In this document: piece by piece, positions 55,962 to 63,534 of the stretch
Position numbering within the stretch: the stretch's first letter is position 1
Layout: each line of letters begins with the position of its first letter
Source of the DNA: Pseudomonas sp. TH43
Lineage (GTDB): Bacteria > Pseudomonadota > Gammaproteobacteria > Pseudomonadales > Pseudomonadaceae
Direction: 5' to 3'
DNA: 64,000 nt
Assembly: GCF_016650635.1 (NCBI RefSeq)
Contig: NZ_JAEKFI010000001.1
Coordinates: 992,001-1,056,000, forward strand
Notes under the pieces: model-generated
Told to the model about the DNA's origin: nothing
Seen by the model: only the letters and a program-made list of their open reading frames with translations
The model's database searches: none
Program-made: the position numbers and the translations under genes

Positions 55962-57363
55962 GGGCAGCGGCCTCCGTGCCGGCATTGTGGAACGCGGAAA
56001 AAGGAATCGGATCGATCGGGAAGCGCGGACGCAGCCAGCCAACATCCTTGCGCCCAGTGGCCTGGCGTAAACGGTCGCTGCAGTAGCCGACGCACATCCG
56101 TCCCTGGCAATCGCCCATGCTCACGCGGGTACGCATTTTCAGGCTGGCGATGTCTTGCACACCCTGCTCCAGCGCCCGATCGATGTCGGCGCGGGTCGCG
56201 TGTTCGCAACGGCAGATCACCGTGTCGGCGGCGGGCAATGCTGTCTGGCCAACGCCGCGTTCGGTGTAGCGATCGACGGCGGCGCGGAAGCGCACGATGG
56301 CTTTGAGTTTGCTCAGGTAACGGTCGCGGCGCACGCGAGCCAATTCTTCTTCAAGCACACCGCGTTGCAGCAGGATCGACGTCGCAGCAATCTTGCCCGC
56401 GAGCATCGCCGCTTCACCGCCGCGAATCCCGCTCATGTCACCGGCCAGATGCACGTGAGGTTCGTTGCTTTGCTGCCAGATGTTCGAGTTGGCGCGCAGG
56501 TAACCGTCGTCACTGAAACCGTGATCCAGGCCCATCTGCTGACTGAGTTGAGTGCGCGGAATGAAGCCATAACCGACCGCCAGGGTCTTCGCTTCGAAGC
56601 GCTCGACGCGAGACAGGTCCGGCTCCCACGTCGCCGAGTACGGCGCGACGCTGACGCTTTTCAACTCGCCCTCGCCGTGCGCTTCGACCACGCCCCAACC
56701 GTAGTTCATCGGGATGCCGTGCAATTTCAGGTAGGCGAGCATGCTCAAGCCATCGAGAAACAGCTGCGGCTTGTTCAGCAGCGCCAGGCTCTCGCGGGCG
56801 ATCTTGCCGAACGCACAGGCCTCATAGACGCCGGCCACGCTGACGCCAGAGGCGTGCAACTGCGTCGCCACCAGCGGCAGCAGCGGCCCGGTGCCGGCAA
56901 TGATTACCGGCCCTTGCGGCTTGACCACGCCACTCTTGATTTGCAGTTGCAGGCCGCCAAGCATGATCACCCCCGGCAGCGTCCAGCCGGGAAACGGCAC
57001 ACTGCGCTCATGGCAACCGGCGGCTAACAGCAATTGCGGATAGTCAATCTCGTGCAATTGCTCATCACCATCGAGCACCACCAACGCACGGGTGCCTTCA
57101 GCACCGATCACACGGTGGTTGAGGCGGACATCGATCAGTCCGGATTGCTCCTGAAAATCACCGTGCAGTTTGCTCAATGCTTCGGAATAACGCGGGCCCA
57201 GATAATCCAGTTGCACGCCATCACGCAGCGGCCCGCGATAGACCACACCGCCAAGACGCGAAGCTTCTTCAAGCAAGGTGCAACGCACGCCATGGCGCGC
57301 CAGTTCGATAGCCGCGGCCATCCCCGCCGGGCCACCGCCGACGATTACCGGTTGCAGGTTCAT
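55954..57363 (-). CDS. hcnB: Hydrogen cyanide synthase subunit HcnB
   Basis: The 469-residue protein starts at ATG 57363, overlapping the hcnA stop as ATGA. It has an FAD motif VIVGGGPAGMAAAIEL, a second dinucleotide region VIIAGTGPLLPLVATQL near residue 155, and LAGDMSGIRGGEAA near residue 305. A C-terminal [2Fe-2S] BFD-like domain has the CRCEHATRADI and GDCQGRMCVGYC cysteines near residues 385-425. It carries the NAD/FAD oxidoreductase role in glycine oxidation to cyanide. Confidence 0.92.
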   Translation of the reverse strand: MNLQPVIVGGGPAGMAAAIELARHGVRCTLLEEASRLGGVVYRGPLRDGVQLDYLGPRYSEALSKLHGDFQEQSGLIDVRLNHRVIGAEGTRALVVLDGDEQLHEIDYPQLLLAAGCHERSVPFPGWTLPGVIMLGGLQLQIKSGVVKPQGPVIIAGTGPLLPLVATQLHASGVSVAGVYEACAFGKIARESLALLNKPQLFLDGLSMLAYLKLHGIPMNYGWGVVEAHGEGELKSVSVAPYSATWEPDLSRVERFEAKTLAVGYGFIPRTQLSQQMGLDHGFSDDGYLRANSNIWQQSNEPHVHLAGDMSGIRGGEAAMLAGKIAATSILLQRGVLEEELARVRRDRYLSKLKAIVRFRAAVDRYTERGVGQTALPAADTVICRCEHATRADIDRALEQGVQDIASLKMRTRVSMGDCQGRMCVGYCSDRLRQATGRKDVGWLRPRFPIDPIPFSAFHNAGTEAAAHE

Positions 57364-57674
57364 ACGACCTCCTGCGCGGTGATGCGGTTGACCCGGGTTT
57401 CAATCTGCATGCCATCGCGCACCACCGTCTGGCAGGCACGACGTTTGTGCCGACCATTGATTTTGACCAGGCAGCACTGGCACACGCCCATGCCGCAATA
57501 GGCGCCACTGATCTGGTCATGATCGTTGCGCGCGATCTGGCGCACGCCGAGGGATTGAATAACGCTGAGGACGGTTTCGCCGATGGCGGCAGTGACCGCC
57601 TGGCCGTTGATGTGGACAGTCATATCCGCCTGCGCCAAAGGCTGGATATCGAAGGATCTTTCTAGGCAGTGCAT
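57360..57674 (-). CDS. hcnA: Hydrogen cyanide synthase subunit HcnA
   Basis: The 104-residue [2Fe-2S] protein starts at ATG 57674, giving the conserved MHCLERSFDIQPLAQADM N-terminus of HcnA. The ferredoxin-type cysteines are in GAYCGMGVCQCCLVKINGR and RRACQTVV. Its ribosome site is the GGA of an RsmA/RsmE motif (57,682-57,691), so translation should be blocked by Rsm proteins until the Gac/Rsm small RNAs titrate them. It is the first gene of the hcnABC operon, whose product HCN is a known antifungal and nematicidal trait of this genus. Confidence 0.95.
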   Translation of the reverse strand: MHCLERSFDIQPLAQADMTVHINGQAVTAAIGETVLSVIQSLGVRQIARNDHDQISGAYCGMGVCQCCLVKINGRHKRRACQTVVRDGMQIETRVNRITAQEVV

Positions 57675-57680
57675 TGCAAT

Positions 57681-57692
57681 TTCATCCGTGAA
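57681..57692 (-). promoter_or_regulatory. RsmA/RsmE binding motif at the hcnA ribosome site
   Basis: Read on the minus strand the site is TTCACGGATGAA, a dyad with the GGA in the loop, six bases before the hcnA ATG. It is the same UUCACGGAUGAA core used in structural work on RsmE with hcnA mRNA. Two more GGA motifs lie upstream in the leader: GCAAGGAGCT (57,712-57,722 region) and GACGGAGT (57,777-57,785 region). Confidence 0.85.
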
Positions 57693-57850
57693 GGTTCGGT
57701 TGAGGTTGTGTCAGCTCCTTGCTGCACTACACCGTAGTCGACGCTTTTATTACTGTGTTTGGGACGTCGACGCGGGTACTCCGTCAGCGCAAACAAGGTG
57801 CGCGGGAAGCACTGTAGCTCATACCTCAGCAAAGGCCTGGTTCATTTACG

Positions 57851-57867
57851 TTAGGCGATATCGCCAA
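57851..57867 (-). promoter_or_regulatory. Palindrome in the hcnA promoter (possible ANR-type site)
   Basis: TTGGCGATATCGCCTAA on the minus strand has a perfect 12-bp core GGCGATATCGCC. It lies about 185 bases before hcnA, roughly 40-50 bases before a plausible transcription start. It resembles but does not match the ANR consensus TTGAT-N4-ATCAA. Confidence 0.4.
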
Positions 57868-57914
57868 TCGAAACATTGATCCAGGCCAGTGAAAACAGTC
57901 GGATTGTTCAACGA

Positions 57915-58463
57915 TCAGTTGGAGAAGACGAACTGCCCTTTGAGCTTCTTCGCACCGATGAATCCCAGATCGGGGAACAACAACGATTTGACCCAGGCAG
58001 CGTAAAACACCACAGCGAAGGTGATGCCAACGGCGATCACGGTGGACAGCGGATCCTCTTCATAGCCCTTGAACATGCGCGAAACCTGACTGATGTTCAG
58101 GAGAATGAAGACGGTATAAGCCGCCGCGACGTTCTTGTAGAAATACCAGGCAAACAACAGCGGTACACCGCCAGCGATCAGCATCATGGTCAGTGCCAGG
58201 CCGGCGCTGACCTCGAAAAACAGAAAGAACCCGGACACTGCGCCGATAAATGCCTGAATACAGATCAGCACGATCAACAGCGTGACCTTGAGTGAATGCT
58301 TTTGTCTGAGCGCCGGATCCGGGCGACCTGCTATCCACGCCGCTAACACGCGATCCTTGACCTTGCCGCCCGACAGCGCTTTGAACGTCTCGGTTTTCGA
58401 ACGCCCGGCCTCGAGCATTTCCACCAATTGTCGTTTGATTTCCTTCTTGTCCAACGCGTTCAT
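57915..58463 (-). CDS. Hypothetical multi-pass membrane protein
   Basis: ATG 58463 gives 182 residues; its ribosome site is weak (AAGG touches the ATG) and a longer start at 58,547 would run over the terminator at 58,537. The cytoplasmic N-terminus is charged (KKEIKRQLVEMLEAGRSKTE) and resembles a regulatory helix. Four hydrophobic segments follow from about residue 58 (LLIVLICIQAFIGAVSGFFL). I do not recognise the family. It diverges from nothing and ends 241 bases upstream of hcnA, on the same strand. Confidence 0.75.
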   Translation of the reverse strand: MNALDKKEIKRQLVEMLEAGRSKTETFKALSGGKVKDRVLAAWIAGRPDPALRQKHSLKVTLLIVLICIQAFIGAVSGFFLFFEVSAGLALTMMLIAGGVPLLFAWYFYKNVAAAYTVFILLNISQVSRMFKGYEEDPLSTVIAVGITFAVVFYAAWVKSLLFPDLGFIGAKKLKGQFVFSN

Positions 58464-58531
58464 CCTTAAAGAGAGGTAAAGCGGCCAATCCACTTCCGAT
58501 GGCGATTCTCGCCGCTGTCCCCGCAGAAAGC

Positions 58532-58564
58532 AAAAAGCCGCTTTCACCCGAAGGTGAAAGCGGC
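58532..58564 (-). terminator. Rho-independent terminator on the minus strand
   Basis: GCCGCTTTCACC and GGTGAAAGCGGC form a perfect 12-bp stem around a 4-base loop. On the minus strand it is followed by five T residues (58536-58532). It lies 26 bases after the stop of the 24-residue ORF and would end the transcript of that ORF and the membrane protein upstream. Confidence 0.9.
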
Positions 58565-58589
58565 TGAGGCAAACGCCTCAATAGAGCAA

Positions 58590-58664
58590 TCAGTGCACGA
58601 ACAGGGCGATCAGGATGATGATCGGGATCGGTACGCCGAGGAAAAACAATAGGAGTGAGCGCAT
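58590..58664 (-). CDS. Small hydrophobic protein, 24 residues
   Basis: ATG (58662-58664) follows a strong AAGGAGATTCACC site and the frame ends TGA at 58590-58592. The product (MRSLLLFFLGVPIPIIILIA plus LFVH) is a single hydrophobic helix with a GVPIPII kink. It sits between the larger membrane protein gene (stop 15 bases upstream) and a strong terminator, so a two-gene operon is likely. It is probably an inner-membrane small protein. The family is not recognised. Confidence 0.7.
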   Translation of the reverse strand: MRSLLLFFLGVPIPIIILIALFVH

Positions 58665-58679
58665 GGTGAATCTCCTTAT

Positions 58680-59609
58680 TTAACGGACCGGAGTGGTCGT
58701 GGTGTAGGTGTCGACTTCAACGTACTCGACCGCGTCCCGACGACGACCACCGAAGGTCGCGGCGAAGCTGGCAAAGAACGCGCCGGCCAGCAGCGCAACG
58801 AACATCCACAGCGAGGTCAAGGCAGCGACTTTGGCGGCGGTGTCGGCGGCTTGTTGAGCTTTCAACTTGGCGTCGGCGATGGCTTTCTGAGTGCGGGCGT
58901 AGATCTCGTCGACACGACGTTCAGCGTCGGCTTGAGTCAGGTTGGTACGCTGGGCGACCAGTTGGGCGAGATAGGTACGGTCTTCGGCGCTGAGCTGACC
59001 GTTAGCCAGACTCTGGGCGAAGATGCGGGTGACCGCGCCATGGGCAGCGTCATCGCTGACGGCAGCAGGACGGTCATCGCGGAACAGGCTATCGACGAAA
59101 TAACCGTATTGGTTGCTGTCAGTGTTCGCTGCTGCAGTACCGGCCGCTTGGGTCATGGCGCTGGCAGCACCGCCAGCCACACTGGCACCGGCTTGCACAC
59201 CACCACTGATCACGCTGCTGACCGAACCGACCACGAGGATCGCGGTCACCAACGTGGCTACGCACCAGGCGAGGAAGCCGTGTGCGGTATCACGGAAATA
59301 CACTTCATCACCGTGCATGTTCGCCCACTTCACCCGCAGGCGACCGGCTATGTAGCCACCCATGCCGGAAGCGATGATTTGCGTCGCCGCCAGCCAGACT
59401 ATCGTTGATATACCCAGGCCCTTGGCACTGATGCCCTCCCCGGCCCACGGTGAAACGGCAGAGAACCCCAAACCGAAACCGAGCAGCACCAAAATCATCG
59501 ACAGGGCAGCGGCAGCCGCGGCACCTGCGAAAATTGCGCCCCAGGACACACCTGACACGCTGCTCGACTCTTCGAAGGCAGGATACAACCCATCAGAGGA
59601 TCTATTCAT
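58680..59609 (-). CDS. Hypothetical membrane protein with glycine-rich helices and a coiled-coil domain
   Basis: ATG 59609 is used because GGAG precedes it by nine bases, giving 309 residues. Three or four hydrophobic segments (SWGAIFAGAAAAAALSMIL, STIVWLAATQIIASGMGGYIAG, GFLAWCVATLVTAILVVG) are followed by an alanine-rich loop. A soluble helical region follows (LAQLVAQRTNLTQADAERRVDEIY and ADAKLKAQQAADTAAKVAAL), then a final membrane helix and a basic tail. Such proteins are common and uncharacterised in Pseudomonas. It leads a two-gene operon with the 24-residue ORF. Confidence 0.75.
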   Translation of the reverse strand: MNRSSDGLYPAFEESSSVSGVSWGAIFAGAAAAAALSMILVLLGFGLGFSAVSPWAGEGISAKGLGISTIVWLAATQIIASGMGGYIAGRLRVKWANMHGDEVYFRDTAHGFLAWCVATLVTAILVVGSVSSVISGGVQAGASVAGGAASAMTQAAGTAAANTDSNQYGYFVDSLFRDDRPAAVSDDAAHGAVTRIFAQSLANGQLSAEDRTYLAQLVAQRTNLTQADAERRVDEIYARTQKAIADAKLKAQQAADTAAKVAALTSLWMFVALLAGAFFASFAATFGGRRRDAVEYVEVDTYTTTTPVR

Positions 59610-59907
59610 TGTTGTTCTGCTCCAGGCATGAAAAATGGTGTTACAACTCGACATCAGAGGAATTGCAGCGACCGTGCCAGTTGCCAGAATTTAATAAACC
59701 TATGTTTATCAATAACTTAGAAAAGATGAACTTCCTAAGACCATGCAAATTGCAACAAAGGGTCGATTTCAGCGGGTTTTCTGCACTGGAAAATAAATCC
59801 GCCGATTTGCGTTTTTGACAGCTACAACATGAAAGTTAATTTAAAGCGTCACGGAAATTTCTTGGCAAAATGCTGCCATTCCGTTTGAACCGATCAAGGC
59901 CTGCCCT

Positions 59908-60591
59908 ATGACTCGTATATTGACCATCGAAGACGACGCCGTAACCGCTCGGGAAATCGTCGCCGAACTCAGCAGCCACGGTCTGGACGTCGACTGGGTC
60001 GACAATGGCCGTGAAGGCCTCGACCGCGCCGTGAGCGGCAATTACGACTTGATTACCCTGGACCGCATGCTGCCGGAACTCGATGGCCTGGCCATCGTCA
60101 CCACGCTGCGCACCATGGGCGTGGCCACGCCGATTCTGATGATCAGCGCCCTCTCCGATGTCGATGAGCGTGTGCGCGGCTTGCGCGCCGGTGGTGATGA
60201 TTACCTGACCAAGCCGTTCGCTACCGATGAAATGGCGGCGCGGGTTGAAGTGTTGCTGCGCCGGCAGAACAGCGTCGCGACGCAAGCGACAACCTTGCAG
60301 GTGGCCGATCTGCAACTGGATTTGATCAGCCACGAAGCGCGCCGCGCCGAGCAGGTGCTGACGCTGTTGCCGACCGAATACAAATTGCTCGAATTTCTGA
60401 TGCGCAACAGCGGCCAGATTCTTTCGCGGATGATGATTTTCGAAGAAGTCTGGGGTTATCACTTCGACCCGGGCACCAACCTCATCGACGTGCACATCGG
60501 CCGTCTGCGCAAGAAAATCGACGCGGTGGGCAACGTGCCGCTGATCCGCACCGTACGGGGCTCAGGTTATGTCATTGCCGAACCCGTCTGA
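59908..60591 (+). CDS. OmpR-family response regulator
   Basis: The 227-residue protein has a receiver domain (acidic DD at 9-10, phosphorylated Asp52 in TLDRMLPELDG, Lys in DDYLTKPF near 102) and a C-terminal winged helix (LLPTEYKLLEFLMRNSGQILSR, DVHIGRLRKKID, VRGSGYVI). The sensor kinase gene overlaps it by 23 bp. Genes controlled are not shown by the sequence; no efflux or permease gene is adjacent. Confidence 0.94.
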   Translation: MTRILTIEDDAVTAREIVAELSSHGLDVDWVDNGREGLDRAVSGNYDLITLDRMLPELDGLAIVTTLRTMGVATPILMISALSDVDERVRGLRAGGDDYLTKPFATDEMAARVEVLLRRQNSVATQATTLQVADLQLDLISHEARRAEQVLTLLPTEYKLLEFLMRNSGQILSRMMIFEEVWGYHFDPGTNLIDVHIGRLRKKIDAVGNVPLIRTVRGSGYVIAEPV

Positions 60592-61963
60592 CGGTTGGCG
60601 CTCTTCCAGCAGCCGTTTGCTGGCGCTGTACAGTTCGTTGTTCGTGGCCTGGAGCGCGATCCTCATGGGGGTCATGTATTACGAGGTTTCCGGCTACCTC
60701 GACAATCTTGCCAAGCATTCGCTGATGCAACGTCAGCATCTGTTTTCACACTTTCGCGGTGAGCAACTGGAAGAGGCGCTCGCCGCGAGCATGACCTTCG
60801 ACATTCGTGGCATCGACGCTTATGGCCTGTTCGATGCGCAAGGCACTTACCTCGGCGGCGCGCTACAGCAGATCCCCGAGGGCCTGCCACTGGACGGCAA
60901 GATCCACATGCTCGCCGACTGCGCCGACTCCGATGATCCGACCCTGCCCAATGACAGCTGCGATGCCGTCGCCACGCAAACCCGCGACGGTCGTTGGCTG
61001 GTATTGCTGCGCGACAACGGTTCGTTGTTCGCGGTAACGCGGATCATTTTGCACGCGTTGTTCTGGGGCGTGTCGCTGACGATTCTGCCGGGGATTGCCG
61101 GTTGGCATTTGTTGCGCCGGCGGCCGTTGCGGCGGATCCGGGCGATTCAGGCCAGTGCGCAGTCGATTGTGGCCGGCGACCTGACTCACCGTTTACCGCT
61201 GTCCAATCGCCGTGATGAACTGGACATGCTCGCGGCCATCGTCAACGCCATGCTTGAGCGCATCGAGCGTTTGATGAATGAAGTCAAAGGCGTGTGCGAC
61301 AACATCGCCCATGATTTGCGCACACCGCTGACCCGCTTGCGCGCGCAGTTGTATCGCATGCAGCAACAGGCTGGTGAAGGTTCCCAGGAGGCGGCACAAC
61401 TTGATCTGGTGCTGGCCGAAGCGGACACGCTGATGGCGCGGTTTCGCGGGCTGTTGCGGATTTCGGAGCTGGAAGATCGGCAGCGTCGCTCAGGGTTTGT
61501 CGAGCTGAATCCGGTGTCGTTGCTGGAAGAATTGCACGAGTTTTATTTGCCGCTGGCTGAGGAAGGTGAGCTGCGTTTCGAGCTGAACATGCCGGAGACG
61601 TTGCCGCCGTTGAACGGTGATCGGGCATTGCTGTTTGAGGCACTGGCGAACCTGTTGAGCAACTCGATCAAATTCACCCCTCCGGGCGGTACGGTGATGT
61701 TGCGTGGCGTGAATGCCGGTGGCCAGACGCGGATTGAAGTGCACGATTCAGGGCCGGGCATCCCGGAGGCTGAGCGTGAGGCGGTGTTCCAGCGTTTCTA
61801 TCGCGCCGAGGGTGGGCAACCGCAGGGTGGTTTTGGTTTGGGCCTGTCGATTGTGGCCGCGATTGTCAGTTTGCATGGCTTCAGCCTCGAAGTCGGCAGC
61901 AGCGATTTGGGTGGGGCAAAACTGGTGCTCGATTGCCGACAGAGCCTGATCGAAAATTCCTGA
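60569..61963 (+). CDS. Sensor histidine kinase (EnvZ/PhoQ-like class)
   Basis: ATG 60569 overlaps the response regulator gene. The 464-residue protein has a membrane helix at about 16-38, a periplasmic domain of about 115 residues containing a CADSDD...NDSCD cysteine pair (C118, C131), a second helix near 160-180 and a HAMP region. The HisKA motif is CDNIAHDLRTPLTRL (His248), and an ATPase domain follows with NLLSNSIKF, DSGPGIP and GGFGLGLSIV. The two periplasmic Cys may form a disulfide. It senses an unknown envelope signal. Confidence 0.93.
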   Translation: MSLPNPSDGWRSSSSRLLALYSSLFVAWSAILMGVMYYEVSGYLDNLAKHSLMQRQHLFSHFRGEQLEEALAASMTFDIRGIDAYGLFDAQGTYLGGALQQIPEGLPLDGKIHMLADCADSDDPTLPNDSCDAVATQTRDGRWLVLLRDNGSLFAVTRIILHALFWGVSLTILPGIAGWHLLRRRPLRRIRAIQASAQSIVAGDLTHRLPLSNRRDELDMLAAIVNAMLERIERLMNEVKGVCDNIAHDLRTPLTRLRAQLYRMQQQAGEGSQEAAQLDLVLAEADTLMARFRGLLRISELEDRQRRSGFVELNPVSLLEELHEFYLPLAEEGELRFELNMPETLPPLNGDRALLFEALANLLSNSIKFTPPGGTVMLRGVNAGGQTRIEVHDSGPGIPEAEREAVFQRFYRAEGGQPQGGFGLGLSIVAAIVSLHGFSLEVGSSDLGGAKLVLDCRQSLIENS

Positions 61964-61984
61964 ATACAGAAAGCACAACCCCTG

Positions 61985-62295
61985 TAGACGCCGAGCTTGC
62001 TCGCGAACACGCCGTGTCAGCCTGCATCGTTACTGACTGCCCCAACGCCTTCACTGTAGGAGCCGAGCTTGCTCGCGAAGGCATTGGGTCAGGCTGCATC
62101 TTTGCTGAATGACACGCCGCTTTCGCGAGCAAGCTCGGCTCCTACAAAAAGCTGTGGTGGCGGTTTGTCTGATACACCGCTTTCAACGTAGGAGCTGAGC
62201 TTGCTCGCGAAGGCATTGGGTCAGCCTGCATCTTTGCTGACTGATACGCCGCTTTCGCGAGCAAGCTCGGCTCCTACAAAAAGCTGTGGTGGCGG
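61985..62295. repeat. REP cluster with a 132-bp tandem duplication
   Basis: Several TAGGAGCCGAGCTTGCTCGC and TCGCGAGCAAGCTCGGCTCC elements occur in the 332-bp gap after the kinase gene. GCATTGGGTCAG recurs at 62081 and 62213, a 132-bp period, and AAAAAGCTGTGGTGGCGGT follows both units. The second unit ends at the stop codon of the SRPBCC gene. Confidence 0.85.
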
Positions 62296-62706
62296 TCAGG
62301 TTGGGTAGTTGGCGCGCAGCGCTTCCAGGCCGCCCTGGTAGATGCCGTTGAACAGCGCCACGACTTCTTCATCGCTGACGCCTTTGGCGTTGAAACGGCC
62401 TGACCACGTCACCCGTGCGCCCTGCCCTTGGGCCTCAACTTTGATCGTCGCCAGATAATCGGTGGCCGGGAACGGCGCCTGTTCGATCGAATAGCTGTAG
62501 GTCTTCGCCGTGTTGTCGAACGCTTGCAGGCGCTCGATCACCACGCCGCCATCGGCGGTTTGCAGGGTGCGCACGCGCCCGCCTTCGCTCAGTTCACTCT
62601 TGGGAATGAACGGCAGCCAGTCCGGCAGCGTGTTGAAACCGCCGATCAATTGCCAGACCTGATCGGCCGAAGCCGGGATGTCGATGGTTGCAGATGCTGT
62701 TGGCAT
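62296..62706 (-). CDS. SRPBCC family (polyketide cyclase/START-like) protein
   Basis: The 136-residue protein fits the SRPBCC helix-grip fold: SATIDIPASADQVWQLIGGF at the N-terminus, LPDWLPFIPKSEL, and a C-terminal FNGIYQGGLEALRANY helix. Members bind hydrophobic ligands in a deep cavity and include lipid-transfer proteins and cyclases. Function here is unknown. It lies 30 bases after the SDR gene on the same strand, which suggests a shared operon with SDR and aldo/keto reductase genes. Confidence 0.85.
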   Translation of the reverse strand: MPTASATIDIPASADQVWQLIGGFNTLPDWLPFIPKSELSEGGRVRTLQTADGGVVIERLQAFDNTAKTYSYSIEQAPFPATDYLATIKVEAQGQGARVTWSGRFNAKGVSDEEVVALFNGIYQGGLEALRANYPT

Positions 62707-62736
62707 AAATATACGTCTCTCTTGAAGAATTCGAAT

Positions 62737-63534
62737 TCAGATCGTCAGGCTGTCGACCACACCACCATCGACGCGCAACGCCGCGCCAGTGGTCGCCGAA
62801 GACAGCGGTGACGCAATGTAAGTCACCAGGTGCGCAACCTCTTCAACGTCGGCCACGCGCTGGATGATGGAAGTAGGACGGGCCTTGCGCACAAAGGCGT
62901 CGGCCTCATCGCGCAGCGTGCGGCCCGATTCGGCGGCGGCATCCTTGAGCATCTCTTCCAGGCCATCGGTAAACGTCGGACCCGGCAGGATCGCATTGAC
63001 TGTCACACCGGTGCCAGCCAGACGCTTGGCCAGACCGTGAGACACCGCCAGATTGGCGCTTTTGGTCACGCCATAATTGATCATGTCTGCTGGTGTGGCC
63101 ACCCCGGATTCCGAAGACAGGAAGATCACCCGTCCCCAGCCCTGCTCGACCATCGCCGGCACGTAGTGCCGCGCAAGGCGCACGCCGGAAATCACATTGA
63201 CCTCATAGAAGCGCGTCCACTCGCTGTCCGGCGCCTCAAAGAAATCGACGTCATTGAAGATGCCCAGGTTGTTCACCAGAATGTCGGCACGCGGCTCGGC
63301 GGCGAACAACTTGGCCGCACCTTCGGCGGTGCCCAGATCCGCAGTCAAACCACGCAACTGCGCTCCCGGCACCTTCTGCCGAATGCTCGCCAGTGCTTGT
63401 TCGACCTTGCCGGTATCGCGGCCGATGACCACCACCGTGGCCCCGGCCTCGGCCAGCGACTGGCTGATGCCCAAACCAATACCCGCCGTGCTGCCACTGA
63501 CTATCGCCAGCTTGCCACCCAAATCAATCTTCAT
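62737..63534 (-). CDS. Short-chain dehydrogenase/reductase
   Basis: ATG 63534 has GGAGG six bases upstream and overlaps the stop of the aldo/keto reductase gene by one base, giving 265 residues. The cofactor motif SGSTAGIGLG (residues 14-23), NNLGIF near residue 88, the catalytic Ser in FLSSESG near 135 and YGVTKSA (Tyr-x3-Lys) near 155 are classical SDR features. No Asp/Arg discriminator can be read with confidence. Substrate unknown. Confidence 0.9.
   Translation of the reverse strand: MKIDLGGKLAIVSGSTAGIGLGISQSLAEAGATVVVIGRDTGKVEQALASIRQKVPGAQLRGLTADLGTAEGAAKLFAAEPRADILVNNLGIFNDVDFFEAPDSEWTRFYEVNVISGVRLARHYVPAMVEQGWGRVIFLSSESGVATPADMINYGVTKSANLAVSHGLAKRLAGTGVTVNAILPGPTFTDGLEEMLKDAAAESGRTLRDEADAFVRKARPTSIIQRVADVEEVAHLVTYIASPLSSATTGAALRVDGGVVDSLTI

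Noticed and set aside
54702..57674. Three-subunit D-hydroxyproline or proline dehydrogenase instead of HCN synthase
   Set aside because: The small subunit has the HcnA-specific N-terminus and the leader carries the hcnA-type Rsm motif; no proline or hydroxyproline catabolic genes are nearby.
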